Made by a program: the position numbers and the translations under genes. 64,000 nt of DNA from contig NC_133497.1 of the NCBI RefSeq assembly GCF_025370935.1, positions 10,249,286-10,313,285 on the forward strand, given 5' to 3'. Every line of letters starts with the position of its first letter. Position 1 is the stretch's first letter. Under the pieces are notes generated by a model that was given only the letters and a program-made list of their open reading frames with translations, had not been told where the DNA came from and made no database searches. Origin of the DNA: Choristoneura fumiferana (lineage: Eukaryota > Arthropoda > Insecta > Lepidoptera > Tortricidae). Positions 13,001-23,600 of the stretch are shown here, piece by piece.

Positions 13001-16000
13001 CATCACATTTTGTTTTTATTAATTTAGCGTGCCGTATTGTTTCGCGATCATTCTTGATTATTTAAAAATCCAAAAACGGTGTGAAAATTATTATTCTGAA
13101 ACTGAAACGGCCCGAGTTTTCGGGCCGTTTCAGTTTCAGGATAATAAATGTTGTTTCAGTCTTGCTCAAAATAGTATGTAAACTTTTTATTGTACAAAAA
13201 AAAAACAATTGACAAAACTTTGAGATACTTGTGCAAAGGCGGACTTATCCCTTTAAGGGATCTCTACCAGTCAACCTTTGAGCGGATGAGAGGAGCAATC
13301 AGTTACGGACCGACAGAGAGTAAGTTTAAGAGTCAAATCATGCTAGTGGTCCTATACTAATTAAAATATATATACATTTCGCGGTTTTTTCCCTTTGACA
13401 CATCTCAAGTTATCGACCGACCTTGACTTGCTCAGCGTTGGAGGCGCGGTAGTCGCAGTAAGAACACTTGTCAGTCTTCTCGTAGCCGTGCTTGGCGCGA
13501 CAGTGCATCAGCAGCAGCCGTCGCGTTATGAACTTCTTACCGCAGTGCTGTAAGTCAAGATGGATTACATCATTAATTTTTTTTTTTTTTTCTTTCGTCC
13601 GGTGAGCGGTTTAGTTCCAAAGGAATGCCGAAAAAGTTTGAGGCTTACGGCATAGATGTCGCTAGCGTCGCTGCTTAAGTGACTTAGTAAGAAACACAAG
13701 CTGAGATATGAGGTGCACAGGGAAATTTCGTGTCGGTACCGTTGACCATCAGTGGTGTAGCGGTATAGCACGCGTTACGGATAACCGAGGACCTGGGTTC
13801 GATTCCCAGTGATGGTCTTATTTTTTCTGTTTTTCCTGTGCATCTTATATGTAATGATAAATATCTGTAAAAGTAAAATTTGGAATTGAAATAAAAAATA
13901 CAAAAAGATTCCAAAAAACCAATCTTAATTAATTTTTACGTCTCATTTTGCATGTTTCGTTCAAAGTGTCACTAACACAAAATAAACAAAACGGAACTAC
14001 GCGTGGAACTATGGCCCAAGCCCTCTTGTTCTGAGAGGAGGCCTGTGCCCAGCAGTGGGACGTATATAGGCTGGGATGGAAATATCACGGGACAATTCAC
14101 ACCAATTTGCTGGTGGTAGGACCTTGTGCAAGGTCCGCCCAGATTGCTACCACCATCTTGCGTGCTAATCCTGCCGTGAAACAGCAGAGCTTGCACTGTT
14201 GTGTTTCGGCGTGGAGAGTAAGACAGCCGGTGAAATTACTGGCACTTGAGGTATCCCATCTTAAGCCTCTAGGTTGGCAACGCATCTGCAATACCCTCGT
14301 GTTGCAGATGTTTATGGGCGGTGGTGATCTCTTACCATCAGGAGACCCACTTGCTCGTTTGCCATCCAGTCGAATAATTATAAAAAAATTGACTTAGTCC
14401 CAAAGTAAACTTAGCAAAGCTTGTGTTATGGGTACTAAGCAATGGATAAACTATACTTAAATACATACTAAACACCCAAGACCCGAGAACAAACATTCAT
14501 ATTTTTCATACAAATATCTGCCCTGACACGGGAATCAAACCCGGGACCTCAAGCTTCGTAGTCAGGTTCTCTGACCACTAGGCCATCTGGTTGTGGAAAA
14601 TGAAACGAGTGACCATGGTATGAAACAAAAATGAAGTAATCACTTGAGGGAACTGTGTGATTAGGTACTACAGTGACCATGGTTATAATATTTTTTAAGG
14701 ACTATTCAAATAGCTTTCCTAAGTAGTTTTAGAAAGCTTTCCTTATTCATTCCAGACAGCTTCTTTTCAGGACTATTTATGGTTTCTGATTTTATAAATG
14801 ACAATGCTAGTTATAGGTAAAGTAATTTGCCATTTATATTGTACTGTTGCCTGCGACTCAGTCTGCGTAGTATTTGTTTATCTCTATCCCTATCTTTATA
14901 CTGAATTTCATCTAATTTGGTTCAGTGGTTTAGACGTGATTGAGTAAAAAACATCCAAACATCTTCACAAACTTTCACATTTATAATATTAATAAGATGA
15001 TGTTCTATCAAACTTAATAATTTTAACCAACTTCAAAAAAAAAGGAGGTTCCATGTTCTACTGTATGTATCAAGTTTTTTTACATGTGTTGACCCATTTA
15101 AATTTTGTTATATTTTTTCTACTAATTAAATGATATCTTACCTCGCAAACTACATCAAACCCTGTGTGTATCTTATAATGATTTCTAATTGACAGCTTCG
15201 ACGTTAAAATCTTATGACAGTATTCACATTCTATCTCTTCTTTGACTTTTTCGCTGTCCTCTTTTTTCTTACTTCTCTTTTTGACCTCTTTTATTTTCTT
15301 TACATTGCTTCTCTTGCCATTGTCTGCTTTTATTTCTTTATCAAAAATATCACTTGTACTAATATCTTCTACTTTAGTTTCATACTCCATATGATCATCA
15401 TCCTCTTTAGGAGCATCTATTTCAGATTGTAATGCATTTAATGTTATATTGTCATCATAATCTTTGAAATCATCATCTATATATTCTGATATATCTATAG
15501 ATAAATCCGATTTGTATTCGGCTTCTAGTTTAACACCATAAAGTTTGTTGTTGAGTCGTTCTTTCAAAGTAGCTTGGGCTTGTTCACATTTTTTTCTAAA
15601 TTTAATTGTTTGGTTTATAATATTGATGCAATTGCGGCATATTTTCTGCGGTAAAGAGTCATTAATTTGTACCTGAAATTAAAATAGTGTTTTAAAAATT
15701 TTGTTTGTTTTTTGTGTATTTTTCTTAAACACATATTGCATCATTCTATTATAGGTTCTGTAATATGGTTATCTCGAAAAGTGACATCCTATAATGTAGG
15801 GGTACAGTTGCATATATTAATATCTGCCACAACGGAGTGTGTTAATTATCTGACATATCAGATGGGCCCCAGAAATAGAATTGTATCAGACATTATGCAT
15901 GTTTTGTTGTGTCAGATATTATTGCTGGTGACTGTACAGGCTTAGCCTAGTGTAAAAGTGATACACATTTAATAATATTTGATCCAGTAACTTTTGAGCA

Positions 16001-16808
16001 GTATACAACTCCATAATTAATAAATATGTTTTCTGTTATTCATCATCTCAGCCTATTATACGTACTGCTGGCACAGGCCTAATCTCAGAACAAGAGGATT
16101 TTCTGTAATTAGCTTAGTTATACTGTTTAAATATATATTTTTTTAATTGAGAAAAAGGGTCACAGTATGGTTATTTACTTTTTGTTATTGATTTTTTTTA
16201 TAGCCATTTAATGTTGTTTGAGAAAGACATTTGACTACAAATCTTGGGTCCCAGGTTCAATCCCTAGTTAAGCTGCTGCTGTTGATAAAATTGTTTAATT
16301 TACTTGCTACTTTTGCTTATAAGTAAGTTTAAGTTATATAGGTAGGTACACTTACAAAAAGTGCCTTGGTAGTACCTAAAGTAAAGTAAAGTAAAAATCT
16401 TTATTTGTAAACAAAAGAATGCTACACATACAACACATACAGTACTAATACAAGTTTTACCACTGCAACTCTACAAACGCACAAAACAACGATAGGAAAA
16501 AAAGTTGTGGCAGATAATATTGGTCCTAATAAAATTGTTTGTACTAGTTAGTAAAAAATAATATGCTTATATACATATCAGTACAAATATTTTTTGACGA
16601 GAAACATGTAGTAGGTATGTAAAGTTTTTCGAGCAATAACTAAAGGCTTTATTTGTGCCATATGCTTGATAATTTATGTATCACTTACTTTGATCCCTGT
16701 AGCTATAAAAATAACGTTTGTATAGTGAGCACTGTGCTGTGATTGCAAAAATATAGGATTCAAAGACGCAACACCAAGACACGTCCTGCAGCAATTCCAG
16801 TGGCCCAT
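9989..16808 (-). CDS. ZAD/C2H2 zinc-finger protein, six exons, complete (366 aa)
   Basis: This is a probable nuclear DNA-binding regulator; the target is unknown. Exons on the minus strand are 16808-16689, 15672-15142, 13547-13422, 12126-12004, 11082-10961 and 10067-9989. All introns are GT-AG and the sum is 1101 nt with no frameshift. The ZAD cysteines C7, C10, C52 and C55 give the arthropod zinc-finger-associated dimerisation domain. An acidic then lysine-rich linker spans about residues 80-185. Six C2H2 fingers follow, with ligands for the first at C189, C192, H205 and H209. Fingers 2, 3 and 6 are split by introns. The start is the only ATG directly before the ZAD cysteines. ZAD proteins often multiply in insects, so no ortholog is named. 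The gene lies about 580 bp downstream of WDR74 on the same strand. Confidence 0.94.
10715..10800 (-). mobile_element. Truncated LINE 3' tail (CTGGATGGCAAACGAGC family)
   Basis: A poly(T) run, then TCGTCTGGATGGCAAACGAG and CCTGATGGTAAGAGATCACC, match the ends of copies at 14108, 20072, 21563, 24365 and 48132. Only about 80 bp is present, inside the last intron of the zinc-finger gene. Confidence 0.7.
10961..11082 (-). CDS. Zinc-finger gene exon 5
   Basis: It encodes finger 5 ([21 protein letters not shown]) and the CALC half of finger 6. Its donor is CAG/GTACAC. It is markedly more GC-rich than the introns around it. Confidence 0.92.
11262..11400. mobile_element. Palindromic MITE, GGGGCTGTTTCACC family, copy 2
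   Basis: A 139-bp imperfect palindrome with TTA before and TAA after. It lies in intron 4 of the zinc-finger gene. Confidence 0.86.
11519..11943. mobile_element. MITE, GAGGGCTATCG family, copy 2
   Basis: About 425 bp, in the opposite orientation to copy 1. The flanks read GAAT and ATTA. It ends about 60 bp from exon 4 of the zinc-finger gene. Confidence 0.9.
12004..12126 (-). CDS. Zinc-finger gene exon 4
   Basis: It opens with [18 protein letters not shown], which closes finger 3 and starts finger 4. TGEKPY is the classical inter-finger linker. Phase 0 at both ends. Confidence 0.93.
12465..12668. mobile_element. Rearranged SINE family 2, head and tail in opposite orientations
   Basis: Positions 12465-12597 match the SINE on the minus strand. 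The sequence then flips to a plus-strand tail (CCCTCTTGTTCTGAGAG onward) ending in (GAT)n. This makes a fold-back unit inside intron 3 of the zinc-finger gene. Confidence 0.75.
12691..12775 (+). repeat. Inverted duplicate of the 3' end of zinc-finger exon 2
   Basis: About 80 bp (TTTTAACGTCGAAGCTGT through GATGTAGTTTGCGAGGTAGG) matches, on the opposite strand, the end of exon 2 and its donor at 15142-15225. I see one inserted base (GTCCAATT for GTCAATT) and a changed donor tail. It lies in intron 3 of the same gene. Confidence 0.9.
13089..13146. repeat. 27-bp hairpin with a 4-nt loop
   Basis: The arms 13089-13115 and 13120-13146 pair with one mismatch. The core is CTGAAACTGAAACGGCCCGA. It lies in intron 3 of the zinc-finger gene and is probably a short palindromic MITE; a functional hairpin is not excluded. 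Confidence 0.85.
13422..13547 (-). CDS. Zinc-finger gene exon 3
   Basis: It encodes the body of finger 2 ([20 protein letters not shown], whose first cysteine is in exon 2) and the start of finger 3 ([15 protein letters not shown]). Phase 0 at both ends. Confidence 0.93.
13745..13816 (+). other. tRNA-like domain (SINE head or tRNA pseudogene)
   Basis: The acceptor arms ACCATCA and TGATGGT pair perfectly. The T arm CTGGG-TTCGATT-CCCAG is intact, and a T-run follows 5 nt later. The anticodon arm does not fold into a 5-bp stem with a 7-nt loop. A working tRNA is therefore unlikely, and a SINE head is the better reading. Confidence 0.5.
13998..14595. mobile_element. Nested SINE/LINE cluster
   Basis: A SINE-2 3' fragment (+, 13998-14078) abuts a SINE-1 (minus strand) cut in two at about 14108. 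The gap holds a LINE 3' end (+, 14108-14391, GTGGTAGGACCTTGTGCAAG to CCATCCAGTCGAATAA). The rest of SINE-1, with its B box GGTTTGATTCCC (complement seen), runs to 14595. Confidence 0.8.
14866..15005 (-). mobile_element. Helitron 5'-end fragment
   Basis: On the minus strand it reads TAATATTATAAATGTGAAAG, then a GATTTGGATGAAAT-like block related to the Helitrons at 28752 and 56560. The 3' end is missing. Confidence 0.55.
15142..15672 (-). CDS. Zinc-finger gene exon 2
   Basis: It begins with the second half of the ZAD (LPQKICRNC), then an aspartate/glutamate-rich region, a basic stretch ([14 protein letters not shown]), finger 1 ([21 protein letters not shown]) and the first cysteine of finger 2. 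Phase 0 at both ends. An inverted copy of its last 80 bp lies at 12691-12775. Confidence 0.94.
15802..15937. mobile_element. Palindromic MITE, CAGTCACCAGC family, copy 3
   Basis: The left end is diverged (TACAGTTGCATAT) and the right end intact (TGCTGGTGACTGTA). It lies in intron 1 of the zinc-finger gene. Confidence 0.75.
16689..16808 (-). CDS. Zinc-finger gene exon 1 (start)
   Basis: ATG at 16808-16806, 40 codons, carrying the first ZAD cysteine pair (WNCCRTC). Its donor is AAA/GTAAGT. The promoter must lie in the 580 bp before the WDR74 stop; no motif there stands out. Confidence 0.9.
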
Positions 16809-17386
16809 ATTTAAATCTTGTTAAATAAAGAACACTTTAAAAGTATTTAAAATACTACTTTAACTCATAACAAGGCGAAAGGTTCAATGTTTCACAAATA
16901 AAAAGCGAAATTATCGCAAAAATCCAACGAAGCACCGAAGGCCTATTTTTTTGTTTTCTTTTCATGTAGCTGACAGCTCAATTGGTGTACCTTTCCTTGC
17001 TCGCTATTGGTTTAAATTGCAGAAGCGTTTTTCAATGTTTAACATTAATACTTTTTTTAATTAAAGATGGAAAGTGTAAGCAAAGCTTAACAGTCTAAGG
17101 CGACATCTATTGTCGAGTAGCGTGATTGATTCTAGTACCAAATTAAAGTCATAGATGGCGTAGCAAAAACGTTTTGTGCTTATTTTGTACACGAAATACT
17201 AGATGGTGCTGCAGAATTTATTCATAAAACGGACATACGGACTGATACAAATACCTAATTATTAAAAATACTACTTGTATATAGTCATATTTTTAAATGT
17301 TTAATGTATTGTGTTTTATTGCTTATTGTTATAAATAAAAATATATCACTTGAATAAAAATCACAAAATCTTCAAATTCATTTATT

Positions 17387-17627
17387 CTAAGCATTATGAA
17401 ACACGCTTTTCGCCTTCTTCGCTTTCTTCTTCTTCTCCATCCTTCTTTTCTGCTTCTCCGTACTTCTCAACAACTTCTTGATGGCATCTTCCTTGTCTTC
17501 TTCAGTTTCGGCTGTTACTTCGTCAGATAGAGGGTCGTCCAGGTCTACGGTGCTGCCTTCTAGCGACGGCTTCATCTTCTTGGCTTTCGTCGCGACTGGG
17601 GGCATCTTTTTCTTTTTAGGTACATCA
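17387..17627 (-). CDS. Wdr74: Wdr74 exon 8 (last)
   Basis: It encodes the C-terminal tail, basic then acidic then basic (KKKKMPPVATKAKK, then an E/D-rich stretch, then RRMEKKKKAKKAK), ending FHNA-stop. AATAAA follows the stop at once on the minus strand (17386-17381), suggesting a very short 3'UTR. Confidence 0.9.
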
Positions 17628-20600
17628 CTAAAAAATAAATATATATTCTACAGGATGTCCCACGGCTATGAAACACGGAGGGAAAGTATCTTAAATATTG
17701 TAGATAGACAATTTTACTGAACGGAGAGATTTTTGAATAATCGCCTGTCTGAACCGGGAATCGAACCCACGAATTGATAAAAAAAATACCTGTAATTTTA
17801 TGACACCGATCTAAAGTTTTAATCGGAAGGATAATTTTTTTCGCAAGTAACATAGCCAAGGCTCGGAACCGGTTTATAAAATAGCGGTAAATACCGGTTT
17901 ATTTCGGTTTAACTATAACCTAAATAAACCGGTTTATTCGACGAGTGACAGCTGGCCGGCCGGCGGCGAGCGGCGACGTTTAAACCTGTGCCGGAATAAA
18001 CCGGTTTTTATTGTTCTAAACCGGTTAACCTGACTAGAACTTTATGGAAATGTTCCCTTAAAAACCGGTTTAAAAATAACGGTTTGGAAATTTAACCGGT
18101 ATCCTAGCCTTGAACATAGCTCACCCCACAGTCTCCATATTATCAAACAGCTGGTCTAGGTCATCGCCCGCTTCTTCCTCCTCCTTGACCTCCTCCTCTT
18201 TAACCTCGGCCCCCCCGCGGCGAGCAGCGGGGTGGCGCCCTCTGTCTGCAGCAGCACGCAGGACAGCTTCGATGTCAGATATTGCTACAACAAGCAAACC
18301 ATTTACAAATTAGATAGATAGAACCACGGACATGTTAAACACAATAAATGATTGAAAATACAAACTGACGGGATGAGAGTGAGAAGAGAGAAAAAAATAC
18401 AAAAAGATTCCAATAAAACAATCTTACAATAAATGATATTGATTGAGAGAGAGAGAGAGAGAGAGACATTTATTTACACATACTCGATAATAATAAAAAA
18501 AAAAACATCGAATAGTATAAATTGGGGCCCACTCAGCATAATGTTGTGGCAAGCTACAACGCTGTTTTTCAGTGGGACCCATTTTGGACCCAGATTGATT
18601 GATTGACCATAGTACCCAAATAATGGACAGCTTTATAATTCAATGCTTTATAGAATATAGCTCACCATTCATGAACTTTACTTGTTATGTTATGATCTTC
18701 AATTATCTGAGCATTTATTAGTAAAATAACCTAACCAATAAAAATTTGGAAAACCATTGTCACTTCAAAGTTCAATATCTCAAAAACGGCTGAACCGATT
18801 TTGATAAAACATGTCTAAGAACCATCGCTAGAAAACCTGCTTTAAAAAAACCGCATTCAAATCGGTTCAGCCGTTTAAGAGGTACGGTGCCACAGACAGA
18901 CACACACAGAGACACACATGGCGCTCAAACTTATAACACCCTCCTTTTGCGTCGGGGGTTAAAAAAAAAGTAGGATCCGTTTCTTAAAATTTGGGTAAAC
19001 GGAAAAAAAACATTATTGGTTCTTCTCCTTTTTCACAAAAAAGTGTACCGTTTAAAAAAAAATATGGTTTTTCCTACTCAGAATTAAGAACAATCGATTT
19101 AGATAGTTTAAAAAAACGTCCCAAACAAAGTTGACAGTTTTGTGACTTTTTTTTTCATACACTCGGTATGTGCGTCACAAAACTGACTCAAAAATTGTAT
19201 GAAAAAAATTAAATACATTTTGAAAGAAATGGTACACTTTTTTTATAACGCCCGCCGTTAGTTACCTTGTACAGCAATTCCTTGGTTTTATAGCAGTGCA
19301 CCCTCAGATGGCGGTCGAGACTGGCGCTGACGAGCATCCCGTGGGCAGCCGCAACGCAGGCGACGGCGCCGGCGCTGCCCTTGAAACCCTTGTCCAGCCG
19401 GGACACTCTAAAGTCCGCCGCGTGAAGCTGCCCGCGACCGAAGCCTACAAACACCTGCCTGGAATGGAAACACAGAATTTATATAAATAATAATCTAAAA
19501 CATAACATATATATAAAACAAAGTCGTGTTAGTTACAACATTTACAACTCAAGAACGGCTAGACCAATTTTTATGATTTTTGTGTTTTTGGATTTGTCTT
19601 CGTAAGGAATAGGATAATAATTATTAAAAATATTGGAAAATTGACGAAAAAATAAAATAAAAGGAAAAATCATTTTCCCATACAAAATGTACATGGGTTT
19701 CGTAACTGTCCGTTATAGACCACATAATAAAATAAATAAATAAATAATAAATATCACGGGACAATTCACACCAATTGACCTAGTCCCAAAGTAAGCTTAG
19801 CAAAGCTTGTGTTATGGGTACTAAGCAACGGATAAATATAGTATAGATAGATACACTTTAATACATAAGTAAACACCCAAGAGCCGAGAACAAACATTCG
19901 TATTTTTCATACAAATATCTGCCCCGACACGGGAATCGAACCCGGGACCTCAAGCTTCGTAGTCAGGTTCTCTAACCACTAGGCCATCTGGTCGTCTAAA
20001 ACCACATCCCCACACACTTACAATAACTTAGTTATTTTATATTTGCCTAGAAAAATATTCACTAATAATAATTGTTTTTTTTTATTCGACTGGATGGCAA
20101 ACGAGCAAGTGGGTCTCTTATGTTAAGAGATCACCACCGCCCATAAACACCTACCAGGGGTATTGCAGATGCGTTGCCAACCTAGAGACCTAAGATGGGA
20201 TACCTCAAGCGCCAGTAATTTCACCGGCTGTCTTACTCCCCACGCCGAAACACAACAGTGCAAGCACTGCTGCTTCACGGCAGGATTAGCGAGCAAGACG
20301 GTGGTAGCAATCCGGGCGGACCTTGCACAAGGTCCTAACACCTGCATAACAACGTTGGTCGATGGTTTGGAAACATAATTGGATCCGCTAGATGGCGCTG
20401 TTACATACAACCGTATGTTAATGTCATCTTGACAATAGATCTGAATTTTGTATCCGTTTCATTTATAATATTTAGTGTGCTATAGCAAAAATTCTTTTTT
20501 AAAACCAACTTCAATTTAATAAAAATGCTTTTTCCTTTTACGCTCAAATTTAATTTGGAAATATCTCGATAAATTTTATAAACGATTTTTGAACTGCCGC

Positions 20601-23600
20601 TGATGGCTTGAACCCTGTAGCTTTTTAATGGCATTAATTATTCATTAGGTAGAAACCAGCTAGAGTGCACTCTGTTTTTAACTCGATACCTACTCTTTGG
20701 CTAATGTCAATCATCCGTGCCCCGAAAGTCCCGGGGTATGTTCATAAAGAACACATTCTTCACACATCTGTGGTGGAAATACAGCCTCATAATCGAGCAT
20801 TTCTAAAAAAGTTTGTACATTTGATTTGCGACTCCGATTTGGGTAAAAATTTGCAGGTAGATAGAGTGAACGATACTGAGTTTAAACAACATAGTCTCCC
20901 GAAATGTCCCAATTAATTTGTATGAAAAGTTCCTTTTTTGTTACCGCAAATCCATAGAGTTTTGGTAACAAAAAAGGAAATTTCCTATGTTATTACGACT
21001 CAGTATCGTTCACTCTACATACCTGCAATTTATTATAAATCAAATGTACAAACTTTTTTAGAAATGCTCAATCAGGTTCTGTAACCGCTTGGCTATTTGG
21101 TCGAAATCTATGTATATAAATCTATTTAAATAAGAACAGTAAGCCGACCGCGAGTCGAAGCCGGGCGCGATGCAGGTGGCGGCCATTTTGTCCAGCTGGA
21201 TGTTGCACACGGGCCGCCGCTGCGCACGAGTGTCGTATAGTCTGAAAAAAAAAGCACAAACTTTCTAATCGACGGTTAAATAATAGAAAGCCTGGGTGGA
21301 ATTATATATTTATTTTATTCAAAAACCAACAGCTTAAATTAGCTATTACAGGTGGATTACAAAACATGTAAATGCAAAGCCTATATAAGGTTTCCACAGA
21401 TTAGCACAAAAAAAATGGAAAACAAAAGCGACAAAAAATTTGACCATTTAAATTAGACACGACTAAATCATGGACTGAGGAGTAGTTTTGTGATAAACGC
21501 TCATTTCGAGGATTAAAGACTCGAGGCTTAACTACTCATAGGCCGCAAAGAAGGTTTCTTTTCTTTTTTTTTATTCGACTGGATGGCAAACGAGCAAGTG
21601 GATCTCCTGATGGTAAGAGATCACCACCGCCCATAAACATCGGCAACACCAGGGGTATTGCAGATGCGTTGCCAACCTAGAGGCCTAGGATGGGATACCT
21701 CAATTATTATTATTATTATTGTTAGCCTATTCTGTCCCACTGCTGAGCAAAGGCCTCCCCCCAATATATCCACTGCTCTCTGTGCCCTGCATACAAGGGC
21801 CAGTCCCTCAAGAAGAAGTCCAGTTCATCCCGCCATCGCCGTCTAGATCTGCCAGGTCGCCTTTTCGAGTTGGTGGGCATCCACTCGTTGGTTATCTTGG
21901 CCCAAAGCTCGTCTGGCATGCGGCACACATGGCCAGCCCAGTCTCACTTCAGCTTAGACGCCGATCGACCTACATCAGTGATTTGGGTCATGGAGCGCAG
22001 GGCGGTGTTCCGGATCCGATCGACGAGTTTTAAACCTAGCATGCCTGGGATACCTCAAATGCCAGTAATTTCACCGGCTGCCTTACTCTCCACGCCGAAA
22101 CACAACAGTGCAAGCACTGCTGCTCCACGGCAGGATTAGCGAGCAAGATGGTGGTAGCAATCCGGGCGGACCTTGCACGAGGTCCTACCACCTGCAAAAC
22201 CTTCACCTTCTTGCATCCATACCACCCATACGCATAAAATAAGCCAATTTGATTCTCAAATATAGTCGAGTCTATAAGACACTGAAGTCTTAAGGGTTCG
22301 AGTCTCGCTATGCCTCTAAATGAGCGTTAGCCACAACTCTGAATTAAATAATAATAATAAAAGTAAGTAAAAGATGACTCTGAAGCGTTTTCGATATTAC
22401 CACAGAATAAGTAATAGTACAGGTACAGAAGGTTCTCTCTTTTGATGTTGACGAAAGCCGCCATTTTATATGCCTACGTAATTTTTATTAGCAAAATCAC
22501 CGCGCACCACCAAGCAACATTGAACTCTAGTGCTGCGCGCGAAGGTCGTTATTATTCAGCACCAACGTTTTGGTTTAGGATAGGGTTGTAAATCAATAAA
22601 AAATAATACTCGCATATAACTTAAGAGTAAATTCGGACAAATACTTAGTTTTGTAGCATTTTTAAATTGACGCGCCTACGATCTCCGACGGTCATTGTAC
22701 AGTCACCAGCACCAATATCTGACACAACAAGCGTGCATAAATATCTTATACGACTCTATTTCTAGGGCCGGAAGGACGTGTCAGATAATTTTGCACGCTC
22801 CGCTGTGGCAGATATTAATGCTGGTGACTGTACAAGGTCGCGTGCCGAATGCGTCGTCGGCTGCCTCAAAGGTTTTGTACGCCCGCATTGGGCATTGGTA
22901 AATCGTGAATTACCTATCTGTTCTTTGTCACACTCGCACTTAATATGGTTTCGAACAGAATAGGGTTAGTTAGTGTAATGTTATGTACAGAATATGAATA
23001 TACAAATAAAATAAATATGAATGCAATATTTTTTTGCACTCATTGTGAACCAGTTTCACGAAAATCACGCAGCTACACGTAGCGTTACGCGGCGCGACTA
23101 GTTCGAGCGAGAGCGTGCGTGCCGGGCGGTGCTCATAGCCCTAGTGAGTTAACCCACGCCGGCGTGGACTGTTTTGATACTTACAGAATCGCACCTATAT
23201 CGCGGAGTGCGCCGCGCCCGATATTACTAGAGTGACTCGAGTCACAAAATCCGACTCGAGTGGCATCACTATAGGCTATAGGTGCCACTAGCTAATAGTT
23301 ATAGTTATCTTTGTAAGTCTTTACTAACATAGAATTTAAGCATTTATTTTACACACTAACCAAAATACTTATACTTATATAGATGATTGTAAAAATTATC
23401 TGAAATAAAAATTTATTATTATTATTATTATTATTACTAGTACCGCCCGGCTCAGTGCCCTCCAAAGTTTGTGATTCATCCCACCTGATGTATCCATAGC
23501 GGGAGCACACGGCAGCGAGATGGCCGCCCTCCCCGGGCAGGAAGGTCAGGTCGGTCACCCAGAGCGGTTGCCGCAGCTGCAGCCAGTCGTGCGGAGGTTC

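Noticed and set aside
17745..17775. tRNA-like box B (complement of GGGTTCGATTCCCGG)
   Set aside because: No acceptor stem or other arms; most likely a SINE remnant.
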